Positions 26,718 through 35,964 of a stretch of 64,000 bases of DNA are shown piece after piece. Origin of the DNA: Parabacteroides massiliensis (lineage in GTDB: Bacteria > Bacteroidota > Bacteroidia > Bacteroidales > Tannerellaceae); contig NZ_LT700189.1 in the NCBI RefSeq assembly GCF_900155425.1, positions 799,787 through 863,786 on the forward strand, given 5' to 3'. Below the pieces are notes generated by a model. The model did no database searches. It saw only the letters and a program-made list of their open reading frames with translations, and was not told the DNA's origin. Within the stretch, counting starts at the first letter, position 1. Each line of letters starts with the position of its first letter. The translations under genes were made by a program, and so were the position numbers.

Positions 26718-29297
26718 TTAATAAGTATTCACATATGTACCCGAACCGACCGTTTCCGTCTTATCGCCGACACGGATCTCGGCCGTACAACCGGACGGGA
26801 TCGTCACGGTGAGCGTAACCTTGCCGCCTTCCCGTTTCCATTCGCTCGAAATCATTCCGCGTACGGAGCGATACTCACCTTTCGCCCAATCCATTCCTTC
26901 CACAAAATGAGGCGTGATCAGGATGTGGCGGAATCCGGGTTCAGCGGCATCATAGTTGATGCCGGCAAGCTGGTTCATCATCCAGGCGGAGACATCTCCC
27001 ATAAAGACATGGTTCAGGGAAGCATCGCGAAATTCAGGGCTTAACGTCCATGTTTCGGGCAACGTCGTATACCCCATCGTCTCTACCCAATAGCCCCAAG
27101 AGGGAGCTTCCGTCTTCGTGATCATCTTCATGGCGTCCTCGACATAGCCGTAGCGCGTCAGCATGGCCGGAACAGACTTGCTTCCGAGCAGGCCGAAATC
27201 GAGAAAATGGTTGTTGGCACGTACGACCTCGCAAAGTTTATCGGCGACCAACTGCTCCTTTCCTTCCGGCACGATCCCTAAATAGAGCGCGATCGCCTGT
27301 GCCGTCTGAGTTCCTTCGGCATAGACTCCTGTTTCGGGATTGAAGAACCGGCTGTTGACCAAGTCTTTCAGCTCATCGGCTTTCTGCCGGTACGGGGCGG
27401 CATCTTTGCCCAACAGTTCGGCGAAACGGGCCATCAAGGTATAATCCAGATAATAATAGGCGGTAGAGGTATAGGTATTGTCGGTCGTAGACTTCCAGTA
27501 CACCCAGTCTCCCAAGCCGAATGTCAGGTAACCACCGTCTTTCTCTTTCGCTTTCAGGTAATCCAGATAGCGCAACATCGTAGGATAGAGATTCTCGATA
27601 CTGCGTGTCTCACCGTAATAGTTATACAGGGCGTTCGGGATGATAAACATGGCAGCATCCCATACCGGGCCGGGCCATTCGCCATATCCCCAACCACTGG
27701 ACGGGATAATGCCGGAGATTTCGCCGGCTTCGCGCTGGTTGTCGATGAAGTCGTTCATCCATTTTTCGTACAAGGTGATGCCGTCGAACCCCAACAGGCC
27801 GAGATCGATCGCGATATGCGCATCGGCCGTCCATCCGTTCTTCTCCCGCTGCGGGCAATCGGTCGGGATGCTGTGCAGGTTGCTGCGGTAGGCTTCCATT
27901 GTCGCCTTCCATATCTTGTTCAGCAACGGATCGGAGCAGGCGAACGAACCGACGGGATCTACCGCCGTATGCATAAACAGCCCCGTCAGGCTCTCTTTTG
28001 CCAGGGTCACGGGAGCCGAACTTTCGACCTCCACATACTGAAAACCGTGATAAGCAAAAGAAGGCATGAAGACTTCCTCCTCACCCGTTCCTTTCAGCGT
28101 GAACACGTCCATCTGGAAGACCTCGCCCGGTTTCACGGGATGATAATAGACATCGATATTTCCCTGTTCCAGACGACCGTCCTTCTTCAGCAGCTCCCCA
28201 TGCTTCAGGGTGATCCGCGTACCGGGAGCACCTTTCACCTTCAGGCGGGACAAGCCGGCAAAGTTCTTTTCGAAAGAGAACACATAGAGTTTGTCACTGA
28301 ATTTCTTCATCGAAACGGGCGACAATTCTTCCGTAATCCGGATTCCCGGCATCTGCTGGGCGACCAACAAGGGAGCCGGAGCTTCCGTCACCTGTGCCGG
28401 AGCCCACTTGCTATCGTCGAATCCGTCCGCGTTCCAACCGTTTTCTTCCAACGTAGCGTCATATTTGTCGCCGCTGTAGATATTATTATAGGTATAGGGG
28501 CCGGTCGCCGTGCGCCAGCTCTCGTCGGTGGTGACGATCTCGGTTGTGCCGTCGGCATAGCGCAGACGCAGTTCGCAGAGCATCCGGGGACGATTGCGCC
28601 AACGGGCCGTCTCGAAGTTCCAGACAGCTTTGGACTGTACGTTGTGCCAGCCATTGCCCAAAACGGCAGCGATGGCGTTGCCTCCCTGTTTTAAAAGAGA
28701 GGTCACATCGTGCGTCACATACAGGATGCGTTTGTCAAAATGCGTATACCCCGGATCAAGATAGTTCTCTCCTACCCGCTTGCCGTTGATAAACAGATCG
28801 TAATAGCCGGCGGCAGCCACATACACGCGGGCTTCTTCGATTGCTTTTCCGAGTGTAAAAGCTTTGCGGAACATGGGGGCCGGCTCAAACTCCTTGTCGT
28901 GGCTGTCGGTTATCCATTTTCCCGACCAGTCGGACGGGTTGAACTTGGCTGTTTCGAAAGTAGCCGTTTCCGAAGTCTTGCAAACATTCCCGTCCCGATC
29001 CCATACCGTCACGTTCCAATAGTAGCGGGTATGCGGTTCCAATGCCATGTTGCCGGTGTACGGTTGCAGATTATCCGGCGAAGTCCCGATACGGATTTCC
29101 GAACGGGAAGCCAGGAAGTTCTTCTCGCCACCTTTGTACTCCCAGGTGAAACGGGGACTTCGGGTATCCAGCCCGATCGGTTCGCGCAGGTATTCGGTCC
29201 GCAAATTAACCGGAACCGTAAGCTCGTTTTTACCTTTACAACCCAACAACGAGAGAAAAGCAAGCGAGCAGATCAACAGAGTGTTTTTCTTTCCCAT
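26718..29297 (-). CDS. Alpha-L-rhamnosidase, GH78 lipoprotein
   Basis: I choose the ATG at 29297, which gives 'MGKKNTLLICSLAFLSLLGC' with a lipobox; 44 further in-frame codons upstream overlap the preceding gene and lack secretion features. The 859-residue product has N-terminal carbohydrate-binding beta domains ('TEYLREPIGLDTRSPRFTWE' is the typical GH78 opening). The catalytic core has 'TDCPQREKNGWTADAHIAID' with conserved acids, and a C-terminal domain is present. Full length suggests an active enzyme that releases L-rhamnose. It lies 11 bp after the neighbouring rhamnosidase gene. Confidence 0.92.
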   Translation of the reverse strand: MGKKNTLLICSLAFLSLLGCKGKNELTVPVNLRTEYLREPIGLDTRSPRFTWEYKGGEKNFLASRSEIRIGTSPDNLQPYTGNMALEPHTRYYWNVTVWDRDGNVCKTSETATFETAKFNPSDWSGKWITDSHDKEFEPAPMFRKAFTLGKAIEEARVYVAAAGYYDLFINGKRVGENYLDPGYTHFDKRILYVTHDVTSLLKQGGNAIAAVLGNGWHNVQSKAVWNFETARWRNRPRMLCELRLRYADGTTEIVTTDESWRTATGPYTYNNIYSGDKYDATLEENGWNADGFDDSKWAPAQVTEAPAPLLVAQQMPGIRITEELSPVSMKKFSDKLYVFSFEKNFAGLSRLKVKGAPGTRITLKHGELLKKDGRLEQGNIDVYYHPVKPGEVFQMDVFTLKGTGEEEVFMPSFAYHGFQYVEVESSAPVTLAKESLTGLFMHTAVDPVGSFACSDPLLNKIWKATMEAYRSNLHSIPTDCPQREKNGWTADAHIAIDLGLLGFDGITLYEKWMNDFIDNQREAGEISGIIPSSGWGYGEWPGPVWDAAMFIIPNALYNYYGETRSIENLYPTMLRYLDYLKAKEKDGGYLTFGLGDWVYWKSTTDNTYTSTAYYYLDYTLMARFAELLGKDAAPYRQKADELKDLVNSRFFNPETGVYAEGTQTAQAIALYLGIVPEGKEQLVADKLCEVVRANNHFLDFGLLGSKSVPAMLTRYGYVEDAMKMITKTEAPSWGYWVETMGYTTLPETWTLSPEFRDASLNHVFMGDVSAWMMNQLAGINYDAAEPGFRHILITPHFVEGMDWAKGEYRSVRGMISSEWKREGGKVTLTVTIPSGCTAEIRVGDKTETVGSGTYVNTY

Positions 29298-29308
29298 ATC
29301 TGATTTGA

Positions 29309-31060
29309 TTATTGTAATATTTTTACTTCGGACGGTGCGTCGATCCGGCTCCGGACTTTCCCGTCGGCACCTTTTTCGTGGCGGACGGTGATCACGCCGT
29401 AAGAAGTCGGGAACGTTCCTTCCACCCACTCCAAATCACCCAAATGAGGAGTGATCCGGACAACGCGGCAACCCGGTTCCACCACCTGAACGCCCAACAC
29501 ATATTCACTCAGCCAGGAGGTCGGACCGGAAGCCCAACCGTGGCAAAGGCTATGGCGGAAACCTTTATAGCAATAAGCTCCGTAATCGCCATGAATATCT
29601 TTCTTGCCTGCCGGAACCGGTTCATCGATGCGGGAAGCGCCGGGCAACCAGTCCAAGTTGAAATCTTCCCAAAAAGTGGTCGCACCCAAATCGAGCATCG
29701 CGCCCCAGAATTGACGGATCACGTCGATCGCGCCCTGATAATTGCCGGCGGCAGCCATCGCACGCAGCATATAATAGCCATAGAAAGTAGAGAATCCATG
29801 CCCTCCGTTTACCGTGAGGTACTTCCGGTCGGCCTCTTCCGGTTTCATCAACCCCGCCAACGCCAACAGAGAAGCTGCCTGCTTCGATCCCGGCGCGTCC
29901 GGGGCGACACCGGATTTCAGGAAAGGCTTTATCACCTTCGAAGCCGCCTTGGTCATTCTGTCCTTCACGGCTTCGCATTCGGCCGCCAACGCATCTTCGC
30001 CCAATACTTTGCAAAGTTCGCCGCCCGCTTTCATCGCCTGTAACATCAAAGCCTGCAAGCCGGCATTTATGGCAACCGGGTTTTCATTGGACGGCCAATC
30101 GAGGAAACGGCCTCCTCCGTCGAGCTTCTCCACGCCGTCTTCACCGACCTTGGAGATCAGAAGACGAAGCAAACCGGTCAGATAGTTCTTTTGTTCCTTC
30201 AGGTAGGCCAAATCTCCCTGATAGTAATACCAGTCGCGATGGATCAGCAACCACCAGATGGAGTAGCTGCACATCCCGTTCATCCATTCGGGCAACGGCG
30301 TGATATCGCGGATCAGGTCAAGGCTTTTCGGAACGACTTCATTATAACCGAAAACGGTATTTACGGTCATCACTTCCGGGTGAAGGTCGCCCACCCAAAC
30401 CAGACGGTCGCGCTTGATCCCGTCCCAGAGGTATTCCTGCATATTCAGATGTACGGTGTAGGCACCGGTCTGCCAGATATTGTTCAACCGTTCGTCGTTG
30501 CAACGGAAAGATCCTTTATAAGGAATATCACGGAAAGTCGAGATGGCACGGACTTCCTTCAGATGCAATTCGGCGGAATCGTCCAAGAGGTCGATACGTA
30601 CGAAACGGAAACCGGAATTACCAACTTCCATGACACCCAGCCAAGGCAGGCGAATGGTAAAATCGCGCATGGCATGATCGTTGGTAGCTCCGTTTACACC
30701 GTCGATGTCACACATTGCTTCGCTGACAGACTCGCCGAAACGAACGCGTATGGCCACCGGTTCGTGCGAGGCCGGCATCCCGGTGACTATCTGGAGACCG
30801 CCTTGCAGCTCTTTTCCGAAATCGAAGAGGATGGCGGGGTGCTGCCGGTCGGTACTTGTCAAACGGCAAATCGAACGGTTTGCCAGATCGGACTGCCCGT
30901 TTCCGGGAAGAAGCAAATGGTCTGCGCCCTGTATCAATTGGCTTTCCTGCTGCCATACGATGCGTGCGGGAGGCAGATATTCGCGCACACGACTATCCCG
31001 CTGTTGGGCAAACAACGGGACAGAGAAGAAAAGAAATATGAGAATAAAAAACTGTTTCAT
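29309..31060 (-). CDS. GH78-type alpha-L-rhamnosidase-like protein
   Basis: From the ATG at 31060 the protein has a clean signal peptide (MKQFFILIFLFFSVPLFAQQ) and about 583 residues. 'LFDFGKELQGGLQIVTG' and 'LWDGIKRDRLVWVGDLHPEV' match the six-hairpin rhamnosidase core. The latter aligns with the DCPQR..GWTGD catalytic segment of the other two enzymes but is altered to W-D-G-I-K-R-D-R-L-V-W-V-G-D. It is shorter than typical GH78 because it lacks the N-terminal beta domains. Specificity may differ from its neighbours. It is first of the three rhamnosidase genes, 158 bp after rhaD. Confidence 0.85.
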   Translation of the reverse strand: MKQFFILIFLFFSVPLFAQQRDSRVREYLPPARIVWQQESQLIQGADHLLLPGNGQSDLANRSICRLTSTDRQHPAILFDFGKELQGGLQIVTGMPASHEPVAIRVRFGESVSEAMCDIDGVNGATNDHAMRDFTIRLPWLGVMEVGNSGFRFVRIDLLDDSAELHLKEVRAISTFRDIPYKGSFRCNDERLNNIWQTGAYTVHLNMQEYLWDGIKRDRLVWVGDLHPEVMTVNTVFGYNEVVPKSLDLIRDITPLPEWMNGMCSYSIWWLLIHRDWYYYQGDLAYLKEQKNYLTGLLRLLISKVGEDGVEKLDGGGRFLDWPSNENPVAINAGLQALMLQAMKAGGELCKVLGEDALAAECEAVKDRMTKAASKVIKPFLKSGVAPDAPGSKQAASLLALAGLMKPEEADRKYLTVNGGHGFSTFYGYYMLRAMAAAGNYQGAIDVIRQFWGAMLDLGATTFWEDFNLDWLPGASRIDEPVPAGKKDIHGDYGAYCYKGFRHSLCHGWASGPTSWLSEYVLGVQVVEPGCRVVRITPHLGDLEWVEGTFPTSYGVITVRHEKGADGKVRSRIDAPSEVKILQ

Positions 31061-31217
31061 GGTACATGGGGGTTTATATGGATGATGACACTTATCGGTG
31101 TGAAACATGGATAACATGGCTATACAAAATTATTATCGTCCGTATTTCAATGGGCGGAGTAGAACCCCGCCCCTACGGTATGCCATTATTTTATTGCGCA
31201 CCGATAAATCATAAATC

Positions 31218-32018
31218 TCAAAGTCCAAACGCCGGGACCAAATCATCCAACTGCTTGTCGGTCATGCCGGCGGGTTCGTATCCGGCCATGCGTGCACTGA
31301 AATAGATTTGGGCGGACTTGCTCAGGGTGTCTATTGCGTCGAAACATTCGATCAGGTCTTCGCCGACTGCCAGAATACCGTGTTTCTCCCAGAATACGAC
31401 ATCGTGCTTTTCCAATTGTTTAATGGTGGCACGTGCCAAATCCAGCGTACCGGGTATTTCATAGGGAACGATGCCGACACCTTTCGGGACAATGATACGG
31501 CATTCGGGAATCATGCTCCACAACGTGCGGGTGATGACGTCCGAATCCAGGAAGGGTTTGCAATGCGTCATACCGATCAGGTCGGTCGGGTGCGTATGCA
31601 GAACGACCTTATTATCACGTCCCAGGCTGCGCAGATAATTATGCATCATCAGGTGCGAAGGTAACTCGGAAGTAGGCAGAATCAATTGTTCGGCAATGAT
31701 ATCATAACTTTTGCCATCTCCGGCGATACGGATCAGCGAACCGTTGGCAAACGGGTCTTGTGCGACATAACGCATCCGCTTTCCGGTGCCGGTGACATAG
31801 AAAATATGTCCGGCAAGGGCAGTCATCGCCTCCTGTAAAGGAATAGCCGGTCCCAGTGCGGGAAGTGCTTTTTCGACGTCGCCCATCAGGTCGGTCAGGT
31901 TTACGGAAATGTTACCGCCGTTGCGTTCCGCCCATCCTTTTGTCCAGAGATAGCCGGCCACTTCGGCGATACGGCCGATTTCGGCCATCAATTTTTCATT
32001 GTTTCTGATTGTTTTCAT
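31218..32018 (-). CDS. rhaD: Rhamnulose-1-phosphate aldolase
   Basis: The 266-residue protein matches class II RhaD: 'SGKRMRYVAQ'-like phosphate-binding region, and zinc site 'VLHTHPTDLIGMTHCKPF' (His-x-His), with a third His near 'WEKHGILAVGEDL'. It splits L-rhamnulose 1-phosphate into dihydroxyacetone phosphate and L-lactaldehyde in the cytoplasm. It is fourth in the rhaB-rhaA-rhaT-rhaD run, 80 bp after rhaT. No lactaldehyde reductase gene (fucO type) is seen in the window; the iron alcohol dehydrogenase at 9.7 kb is far away. Confidence 0.95.
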   Translation of the reverse strand: MKTIRNNEKLMAEIGRIAEVAGYLWTKGWAERNGGNISVNLTDLMGDVEKALPALGPAIPLQEAMTALAGHIFYVTGTGKRMRYVAQDPFANGSLIRIAGDGKSYDIIAEQLILPTSELPSHLMMHNYLRSLGRDNKVVLHTHPTDLIGMTHCKPFLDSDVITRTLWSMIPECRIIVPKGVGIVPYEIPGTLDLARATIKQLEKHDVVFWEKHGILAVGEDLIECFDAIDTLSKSAQIYFSARMAGYEPAGMTDKQLDDLVPAFGL

Positions 32019-32098
32019 TTTACTTATATATCTTTTTTATGAGGGACACGCCCTCCGACTCAAAATCGTTCTTCACTTAATCAAGTCCGATCATTATC

Positions 32099-33124
32099 TT
32101 AAATCAGATTAGGCAGCAAAAGCGAGAATATCAGGAGACACATGCCGCAGACCAAAACAACGATCGTCTGCCGGCTCACCCCTTTCCACTCTTTCAGGAT
32201 AATGCCCCACACATTGCTGAAGATCACATTCAGCGACATCAGTATGCTCCACGAAAAAGCCAACATCACCGGAGAATCGGCAAAATAGCTCTTTCCCATT
32301 CCCAACCCGAAGAATTGCGAATACCACAAGACACCTGCCAACGCGCAAAATAAGACATTATTCAGCAAAGTACCGCCCGATACGGAGAAATAATCTTTCC
32401 CCGTCCCGTTCTTTACATTCTGGAAGAGGCAATAAGAGGCGTTCGTGATAAAGCCTCCGATCGTCACCAACAGGATCACCGGGTTCAGCGCGAACAACTC
32501 GCTTGCGCCGGACTGCTTCGCCTTCTCAAGGATCGGAGCGCCGGATTCCAGTCCCAGATTGAAACAGGCACTCATCACTCCCGCCAAAAGAGCGACAAGC
32601 AAGCCTTTCGTCAACGCAAAATCCTTTACGGCCGCTTTCTTTTCCTCTTCGGTCATATTACGGGCACGAAGACTTCCGGCATACCCGATCACGGCGATAC
32701 CGGCAAGCGTGATGCACACGCCGATCAGCAGGACCAGTCCGTCGCCATGAAACAAGTCCGTTCCGCCAAATACGGCCGGGAAAAGCGTTCCGAAACCGGC
32801 ACACGTTCCAAGCGCGATGCTCTGGCCGAGCGCAACCCCCAGATAGCGCATGCTCAACCCGAAGGTCAGGCCGCCGATTCCCCACAGGATTCCGTAGATA
32901 ACGGCTCCTGCTGCTCCGCCGGCACTCCACAGCTCCGGAAGGCTGCTCCCGTCGGGAACGGCAAGTTGCGCTCCCAAGAACGGAAAGACGAGCCAGGCAA
33001 AAACGCCCTGCACCAGCCAGAAGCTTTCCCAACTCCAACCCTTGACTTTATTGATCGGGACATAGGAACTGCTCTGCCCGAAGCTGCCAATTGCAATTAT
33101 GATCAATCCAATGATTATTTCCAT
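32099..33124 (-). CDS. rhaT: L-rhamnose/proton symporter
   Basis: The 341-residue protein has ten helices and RhaT signatures: 'SSSYVPINKVKGWSWESFWL', 'WGIGGLTFGLSMRYLGVALG' and 'GTCAGFGTLFPAVF'. It imports L-rhamnose with protons across the inner membrane. Its ATG shares one base with the rhaA stop codon (TAATG), suggesting coupled translation of isomerase and transporter. Confidence 0.95.
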   Translation of the reverse strand: MEIIIGLIIIAIGSFGQSSSYVPINKVKGWSWESFWLVQGVFAWLVFPFLGAQLAVPDGSSLPELWSAGGAAGAVIYGILWGIGGLTFGLSMRYLGVALGQSIALGTCAGFGTLFPAVFGGTDLFHGDGLVLLIGVCITLAGIAVIGYAGSLRARNMTEEEKKAAVKDFALTKGLLVALLAGVMSACFNLGLESGAPILEKAKQSGASELFALNPVILLVTIGGFITNASYCLFQNVKNGTGKDYFSVSGGTLLNNVLFCALAGVLWYSQFFGLGMGKSYFADSPVMLAFSWSILMSLNVIFSNVWGIILKEWKGVSRQTIVVLVCGMCLLIFSLLLPNLI

Positions 33125-34380
33125 TATCGTTTGCTTGTTACTTCGGCTTCATATTTTTCTATCTCAGCAATATAATCCTCACCTACCGGAACGTCGTTTT
33201 GCAGGCAGAACATATCCCAGACGGCTGTCCACGGAAGGCTCTTCAGTTCCTCCTGCAAAGCCAGGCGTTGGAAAAACTTGCCTTCGGCCTCGTATTGCTG
33301 CAAGGTCGCAGACGGTTCGAGAAGGGCTTGCATAAAGGCTTTCTGCGTGGCGCGGCAACCGATCACGTAGGCTCCGATACGGTTGATCGTCGCATCGAAA
33401 TAGTCCAGGCCGATATGCACCCGATCCAAAGCCTTGCAACGGATGATTTCGCGTGCCAGGTCGAGCAGGTCGTCGTTCAGGATCACCACATGGTCGCTGT
33501 CCCAACGAACCGGACGGCTCACGTGCAACATGATCTCCGGCGTAAAGAGAAGCAGGGCGGAAACCTTGTCGGCGATACTTTCGGTCAGATGGAAATGGCC
33601 CGTGTCGAGCGTCACGATCTTATTCTTCTTCGCACCGTAGCCCAAGTAGAAATCGTAGGAACCGACCGTATAACTTTCCAGGCCAATGCCGAACAGTTTG
33701 GCTTCGATACAGTCCTTCATATTCTTATACTCGGTTGCAAAAATCTCGTCAAGCGACTGTTCCAGTATCTGGCGGTATTTGAGACGGCTGGCAGGCACTT
33801 CCTTGCTGCCGTCGTGAATCCAGAGGTTCATGATACAGGGATCATCCTGATATTTCCCCATCTCTTCGCTGATCCAGCGGCAACGTTTCGTATGTTCGAT
33901 CCAGAAATTACGGATCGCATCGTCGGGATTAGCCAACGTCAGATTGCCGCTTTTCGGATGCGAGAAAGACGTGCTGTTGAAATCCAGCTTCATCCCGTTC
34001 TCTTTCGCCCACTGCATCCAGCTTTCGAAGTGAACGGGTTCCACTTCGTCGCGATCGACCTTTTTGCCCTGGAAGTCGCCATATATTTCATGCAGGTTCA
34101 AGCGGTGTTTGCCGGCGATCATCGAAGCCGCCTTCAGGACATCGGCACGAACTTCGTCGATCGTGCGGGCACGTCCCGGATAGTTGCCTGTCACCTGGAT
34201 CCCGCCCGTCAGCGAACCGCCCTGGTTCTCGAAGCCGCTCACGTCGTCCGCCTGCCAACAATGCATGGAGAGAGAAATCTTCTGCAATTTGTCCATTGCT
34301 TCCTTCACATCCACTCCGACAGCTGCATAGCGTTCAACAGCTGCCTCATACGCTTGTCTGATAATGTTTTCTTTTGTCAT
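33124..34380 (-). CDS. rhaA: L-rhamnose isomerase
   Basis: The 418-residue protein is full length. Signatures include 'SLSMHCWQADDVSGFENQGG', 'ALLLFTPEIMLHVSRPVRWD' followed by SDHVV (metal ligands), and 'LDTGHFHLTE'. It interconverts L-rhamnose and L-rhamnulose using divalent metal. It lies 4 bp after rhaB and overlaps rhaT by one base. Confidence 0.97.
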   Translation of the reverse strand: MTKENIIRQAYEAAVERYAAVGVDVKEAMDKLQKISLSMHCWQADDVSGFENQGGSLTGGIQVTGNYPGRARTIDEVRADVLKAASMIAGKHRLNLHEIYGDFQGKKVDRDEVEPVHFESWMQWAKENGMKLDFNSTSFSHPKSGNLTLANPDDAIRNFWIEHTKRCRWISEEMGKYQDDPCIMNLWIHDGSKEVPASRLKYRQILEQSLDEIFATEYKNMKDCIEAKLFGIGLESYTVGSYDFYLGYGAKKNKIVTLDTGHFHLTESIADKVSALLLFTPEIMLHVSRPVRWDSDHVVILNDDLLDLAREIIRCKALDRVHIGLDYFDATINRIGAYVIGCRATQKAFMQALLEPSATLQQYEAEGKFFQRLALQEELKSLPWTAVWDMFCLQNDVPVGEDYIAEIEKYEAEVTSKR

Positions 34381-34384
34381 GGTC

Positions 34385-35863
34385 TTATTTTTTTGAGGTT
34401 ACAGATTGATATTTCTTAAAAGCCTCTTCCCATTCGCCACCGCCTTCCGGGAGGAAGACAGCCGGCGATAGGAAAGAGTTGATCAAACGGCGCATCTCCC
34501 AACGGTCGGCCACTAATCCTGCCGCCCTCGCCTGCACCATACAGTTGCCGATTGCCGTTGCCTCGGAAGGTCCTGCCACAACCGGCATGTTTATTACATT
34601 TGCCGTAAACTGATTGAGAAGATTATTCATCGATCCTCCCCCGATCACGTGCAATTTGCGAATCTGGAAAGGAGCTATTTCGGATAACAGCGCCAGTACC
34701 TCCCTGTAGCGGAATGCCAGGCTTTCAAAGATACAACGGATAAATTCGTCATCCTCCACAGGTTCCTGCTGCCCCGTCTCGCGGCAATAGTTCCTGATCG
34801 CCTCCGTCATGCTCGGCGGGTTGGCGAAACGCGGATCGTCGGGGTTCACGAAACAACGGAAAGGCGTCGCCCGTTCCGCCATCTTGACTATCGCCGGATA
34901 GGAATAATCGCGTCCGGCCTTCTCCCACTCTTTCCGGCACTGTTCGAGCAGCCACATCCCCGTGATATTTTTCAGGAAACGGGTCGTCCCGTCTATACCG
35001 CCCTCGTTCGTGAAGTTATGCCTGAAAGATTCTTCCGAGATAATCGGTTCTTCCGTCTCGATCCCCATAAGGCTCCATGTGCCGCTGCTAAGATAGGCAA
35101 ATTCCCGGTCTGCAGCCGGAACGGCGGCGACGGCCGAAGCCGTATCATGGCCGGCAACCGCGATGACCGGCACTTTGCCGATCCCCGTTTCCCGCGCAAG
35201 CGCATCGGTCAGCTCTCCTACCACCGTCCCCGGCATTACGACCGGGCGCATGATGGACGGGGCCACACCGGCCGCTTCCAACAAGGAAGCCTCGAATTTC
35301 TTCGTCACCGGATTCAGCAACCCGGAAGTGGAAGCATCCGTATATTCGCATACCTTTTTGCCCGTCAACAGGTAAGAAAGCAGGTCGGGCATGAAGAGTA
35401 TCTCTTCGGCGGCCTCCAGCGGCCCGAAGCCTTCCTGCTTAGCTCTGAACAACTGGAAAACACTATTGAAGTTCATGATCTGTATGCCGGTGAGCCGGTA
35501 GACTTCCGAACGAGGAATCCGCCGGAAATATTCTTCCGGAGCTCCTTCCGTGTAAGGATCGCGATACGCACGCGGCAGCCCCAACAGCGTGCCGTCTTTC
35601 GCCAGATATCCGAAATCGACTCCCCAGGTATCGATCCCGACAGAGTCCGGGACCACGTTCCGGCGTGCACAAATCGTGAGGCTTTCTTTCAAGGCATCAT
35701 ACAATTGATAGATGTTCCAGTAATATTTCCCATGCAACTCCATGATCGCATTCGGGAAGCGGTGGAGTTCCTGCATTTCAAATTTGTCACCGACCAAAGT
35801 GCCAAGCACGGCACGTCCGCTGGTCGCTCCTATGTCAAAAGCTAAAAAGTTATATTTCTTCAT
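34385..35863 (-). CDS. rhaB: Rhamnulokinase
   Basis: The 492-residue FGGY-family kinase begins 'NFLAFDIGATSGRAVLG', the N-terminal phosphate loop. It has 'VAGHDTASAVAAVPA', 'YLSSGTWSLMGIE' and 'LHVIGGGSMNNLLNQFTANV' in the expected order. It phosphorylates L-rhamnulose at O1. It is first in the rhamnose operon and is transcribed away from the AraC-family regulator gene across a roughly 100-bp control region. Confidence 0.96.
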   Translation of the reverse strand: MKKYNFLAFDIGATSGRAVLGTLVGDKFEMQELHRFPNAIMELHGKYYWNIYQLYDALKESLTICARRNVVPDSVGIDTWGVDFGYLAKDGTLLGLPRAYRDPYTEGAPEEYFRRIPRSEVYRLTGIQIMNFNSVFQLFRAKQEGFGPLEAAEEILFMPDLLSYLLTGKKVCEYTDASTSGLLNPVTKKFEASLLEAAGVAPSIMRPVVMPGTVVGELTDALARETGIGKVPVIAVAGHDTASAVAAVPAADREFAYLSSGTWSLMGIETEEPIISEESFRHNFTNEGGIDGTTRFLKNITGMWLLEQCRKEWEKAGRDYSYPAIVKMAERATPFRCFVNPDDPRFANPPSMTEAIRNYCRETGQQEPVEDDEFIRCIFESLAFRYREVLALLSEIAPFQIRKLHVIGGGSMNNLLNQFTANVINMPVVAGPSEATAIGNCMVQARAAGLVADRWEMRRLINSFLSPAVFLPEGGGEWEEAFKKYQSVTSKK

Positions 35864-35931
35864 GGTACAACAAAGTTGTTTGTTTTACAATTGCAAAAGT
35901 AAACGGTAAATTACTATCTTTGCTTTTGAAA
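35864..35931. promoter_or_regulatory. Divergent rhaB/regulator control region
   Basis: Toward the regulator (+): TTG at 35891-35893 and TATCTTTG at 35915-35922, spaced 21 bp. Toward rhaB (-): TACTTTTG at 35894-35901. The two promoters overlap almost completely. A 13-bp palindrome ACAACAAAGTTGT (35867-35879) lies in the rhaB leader and could bind a dimeric regulator. AraC proteins more often bind direct half-sites upstream of the promoter, so the role of this palindrome is uncertain. Confidence 0.65.
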
Positions 35932-35964
35932 ATGATTTTAAACCTTTCAAATCTGACAGAGGAG

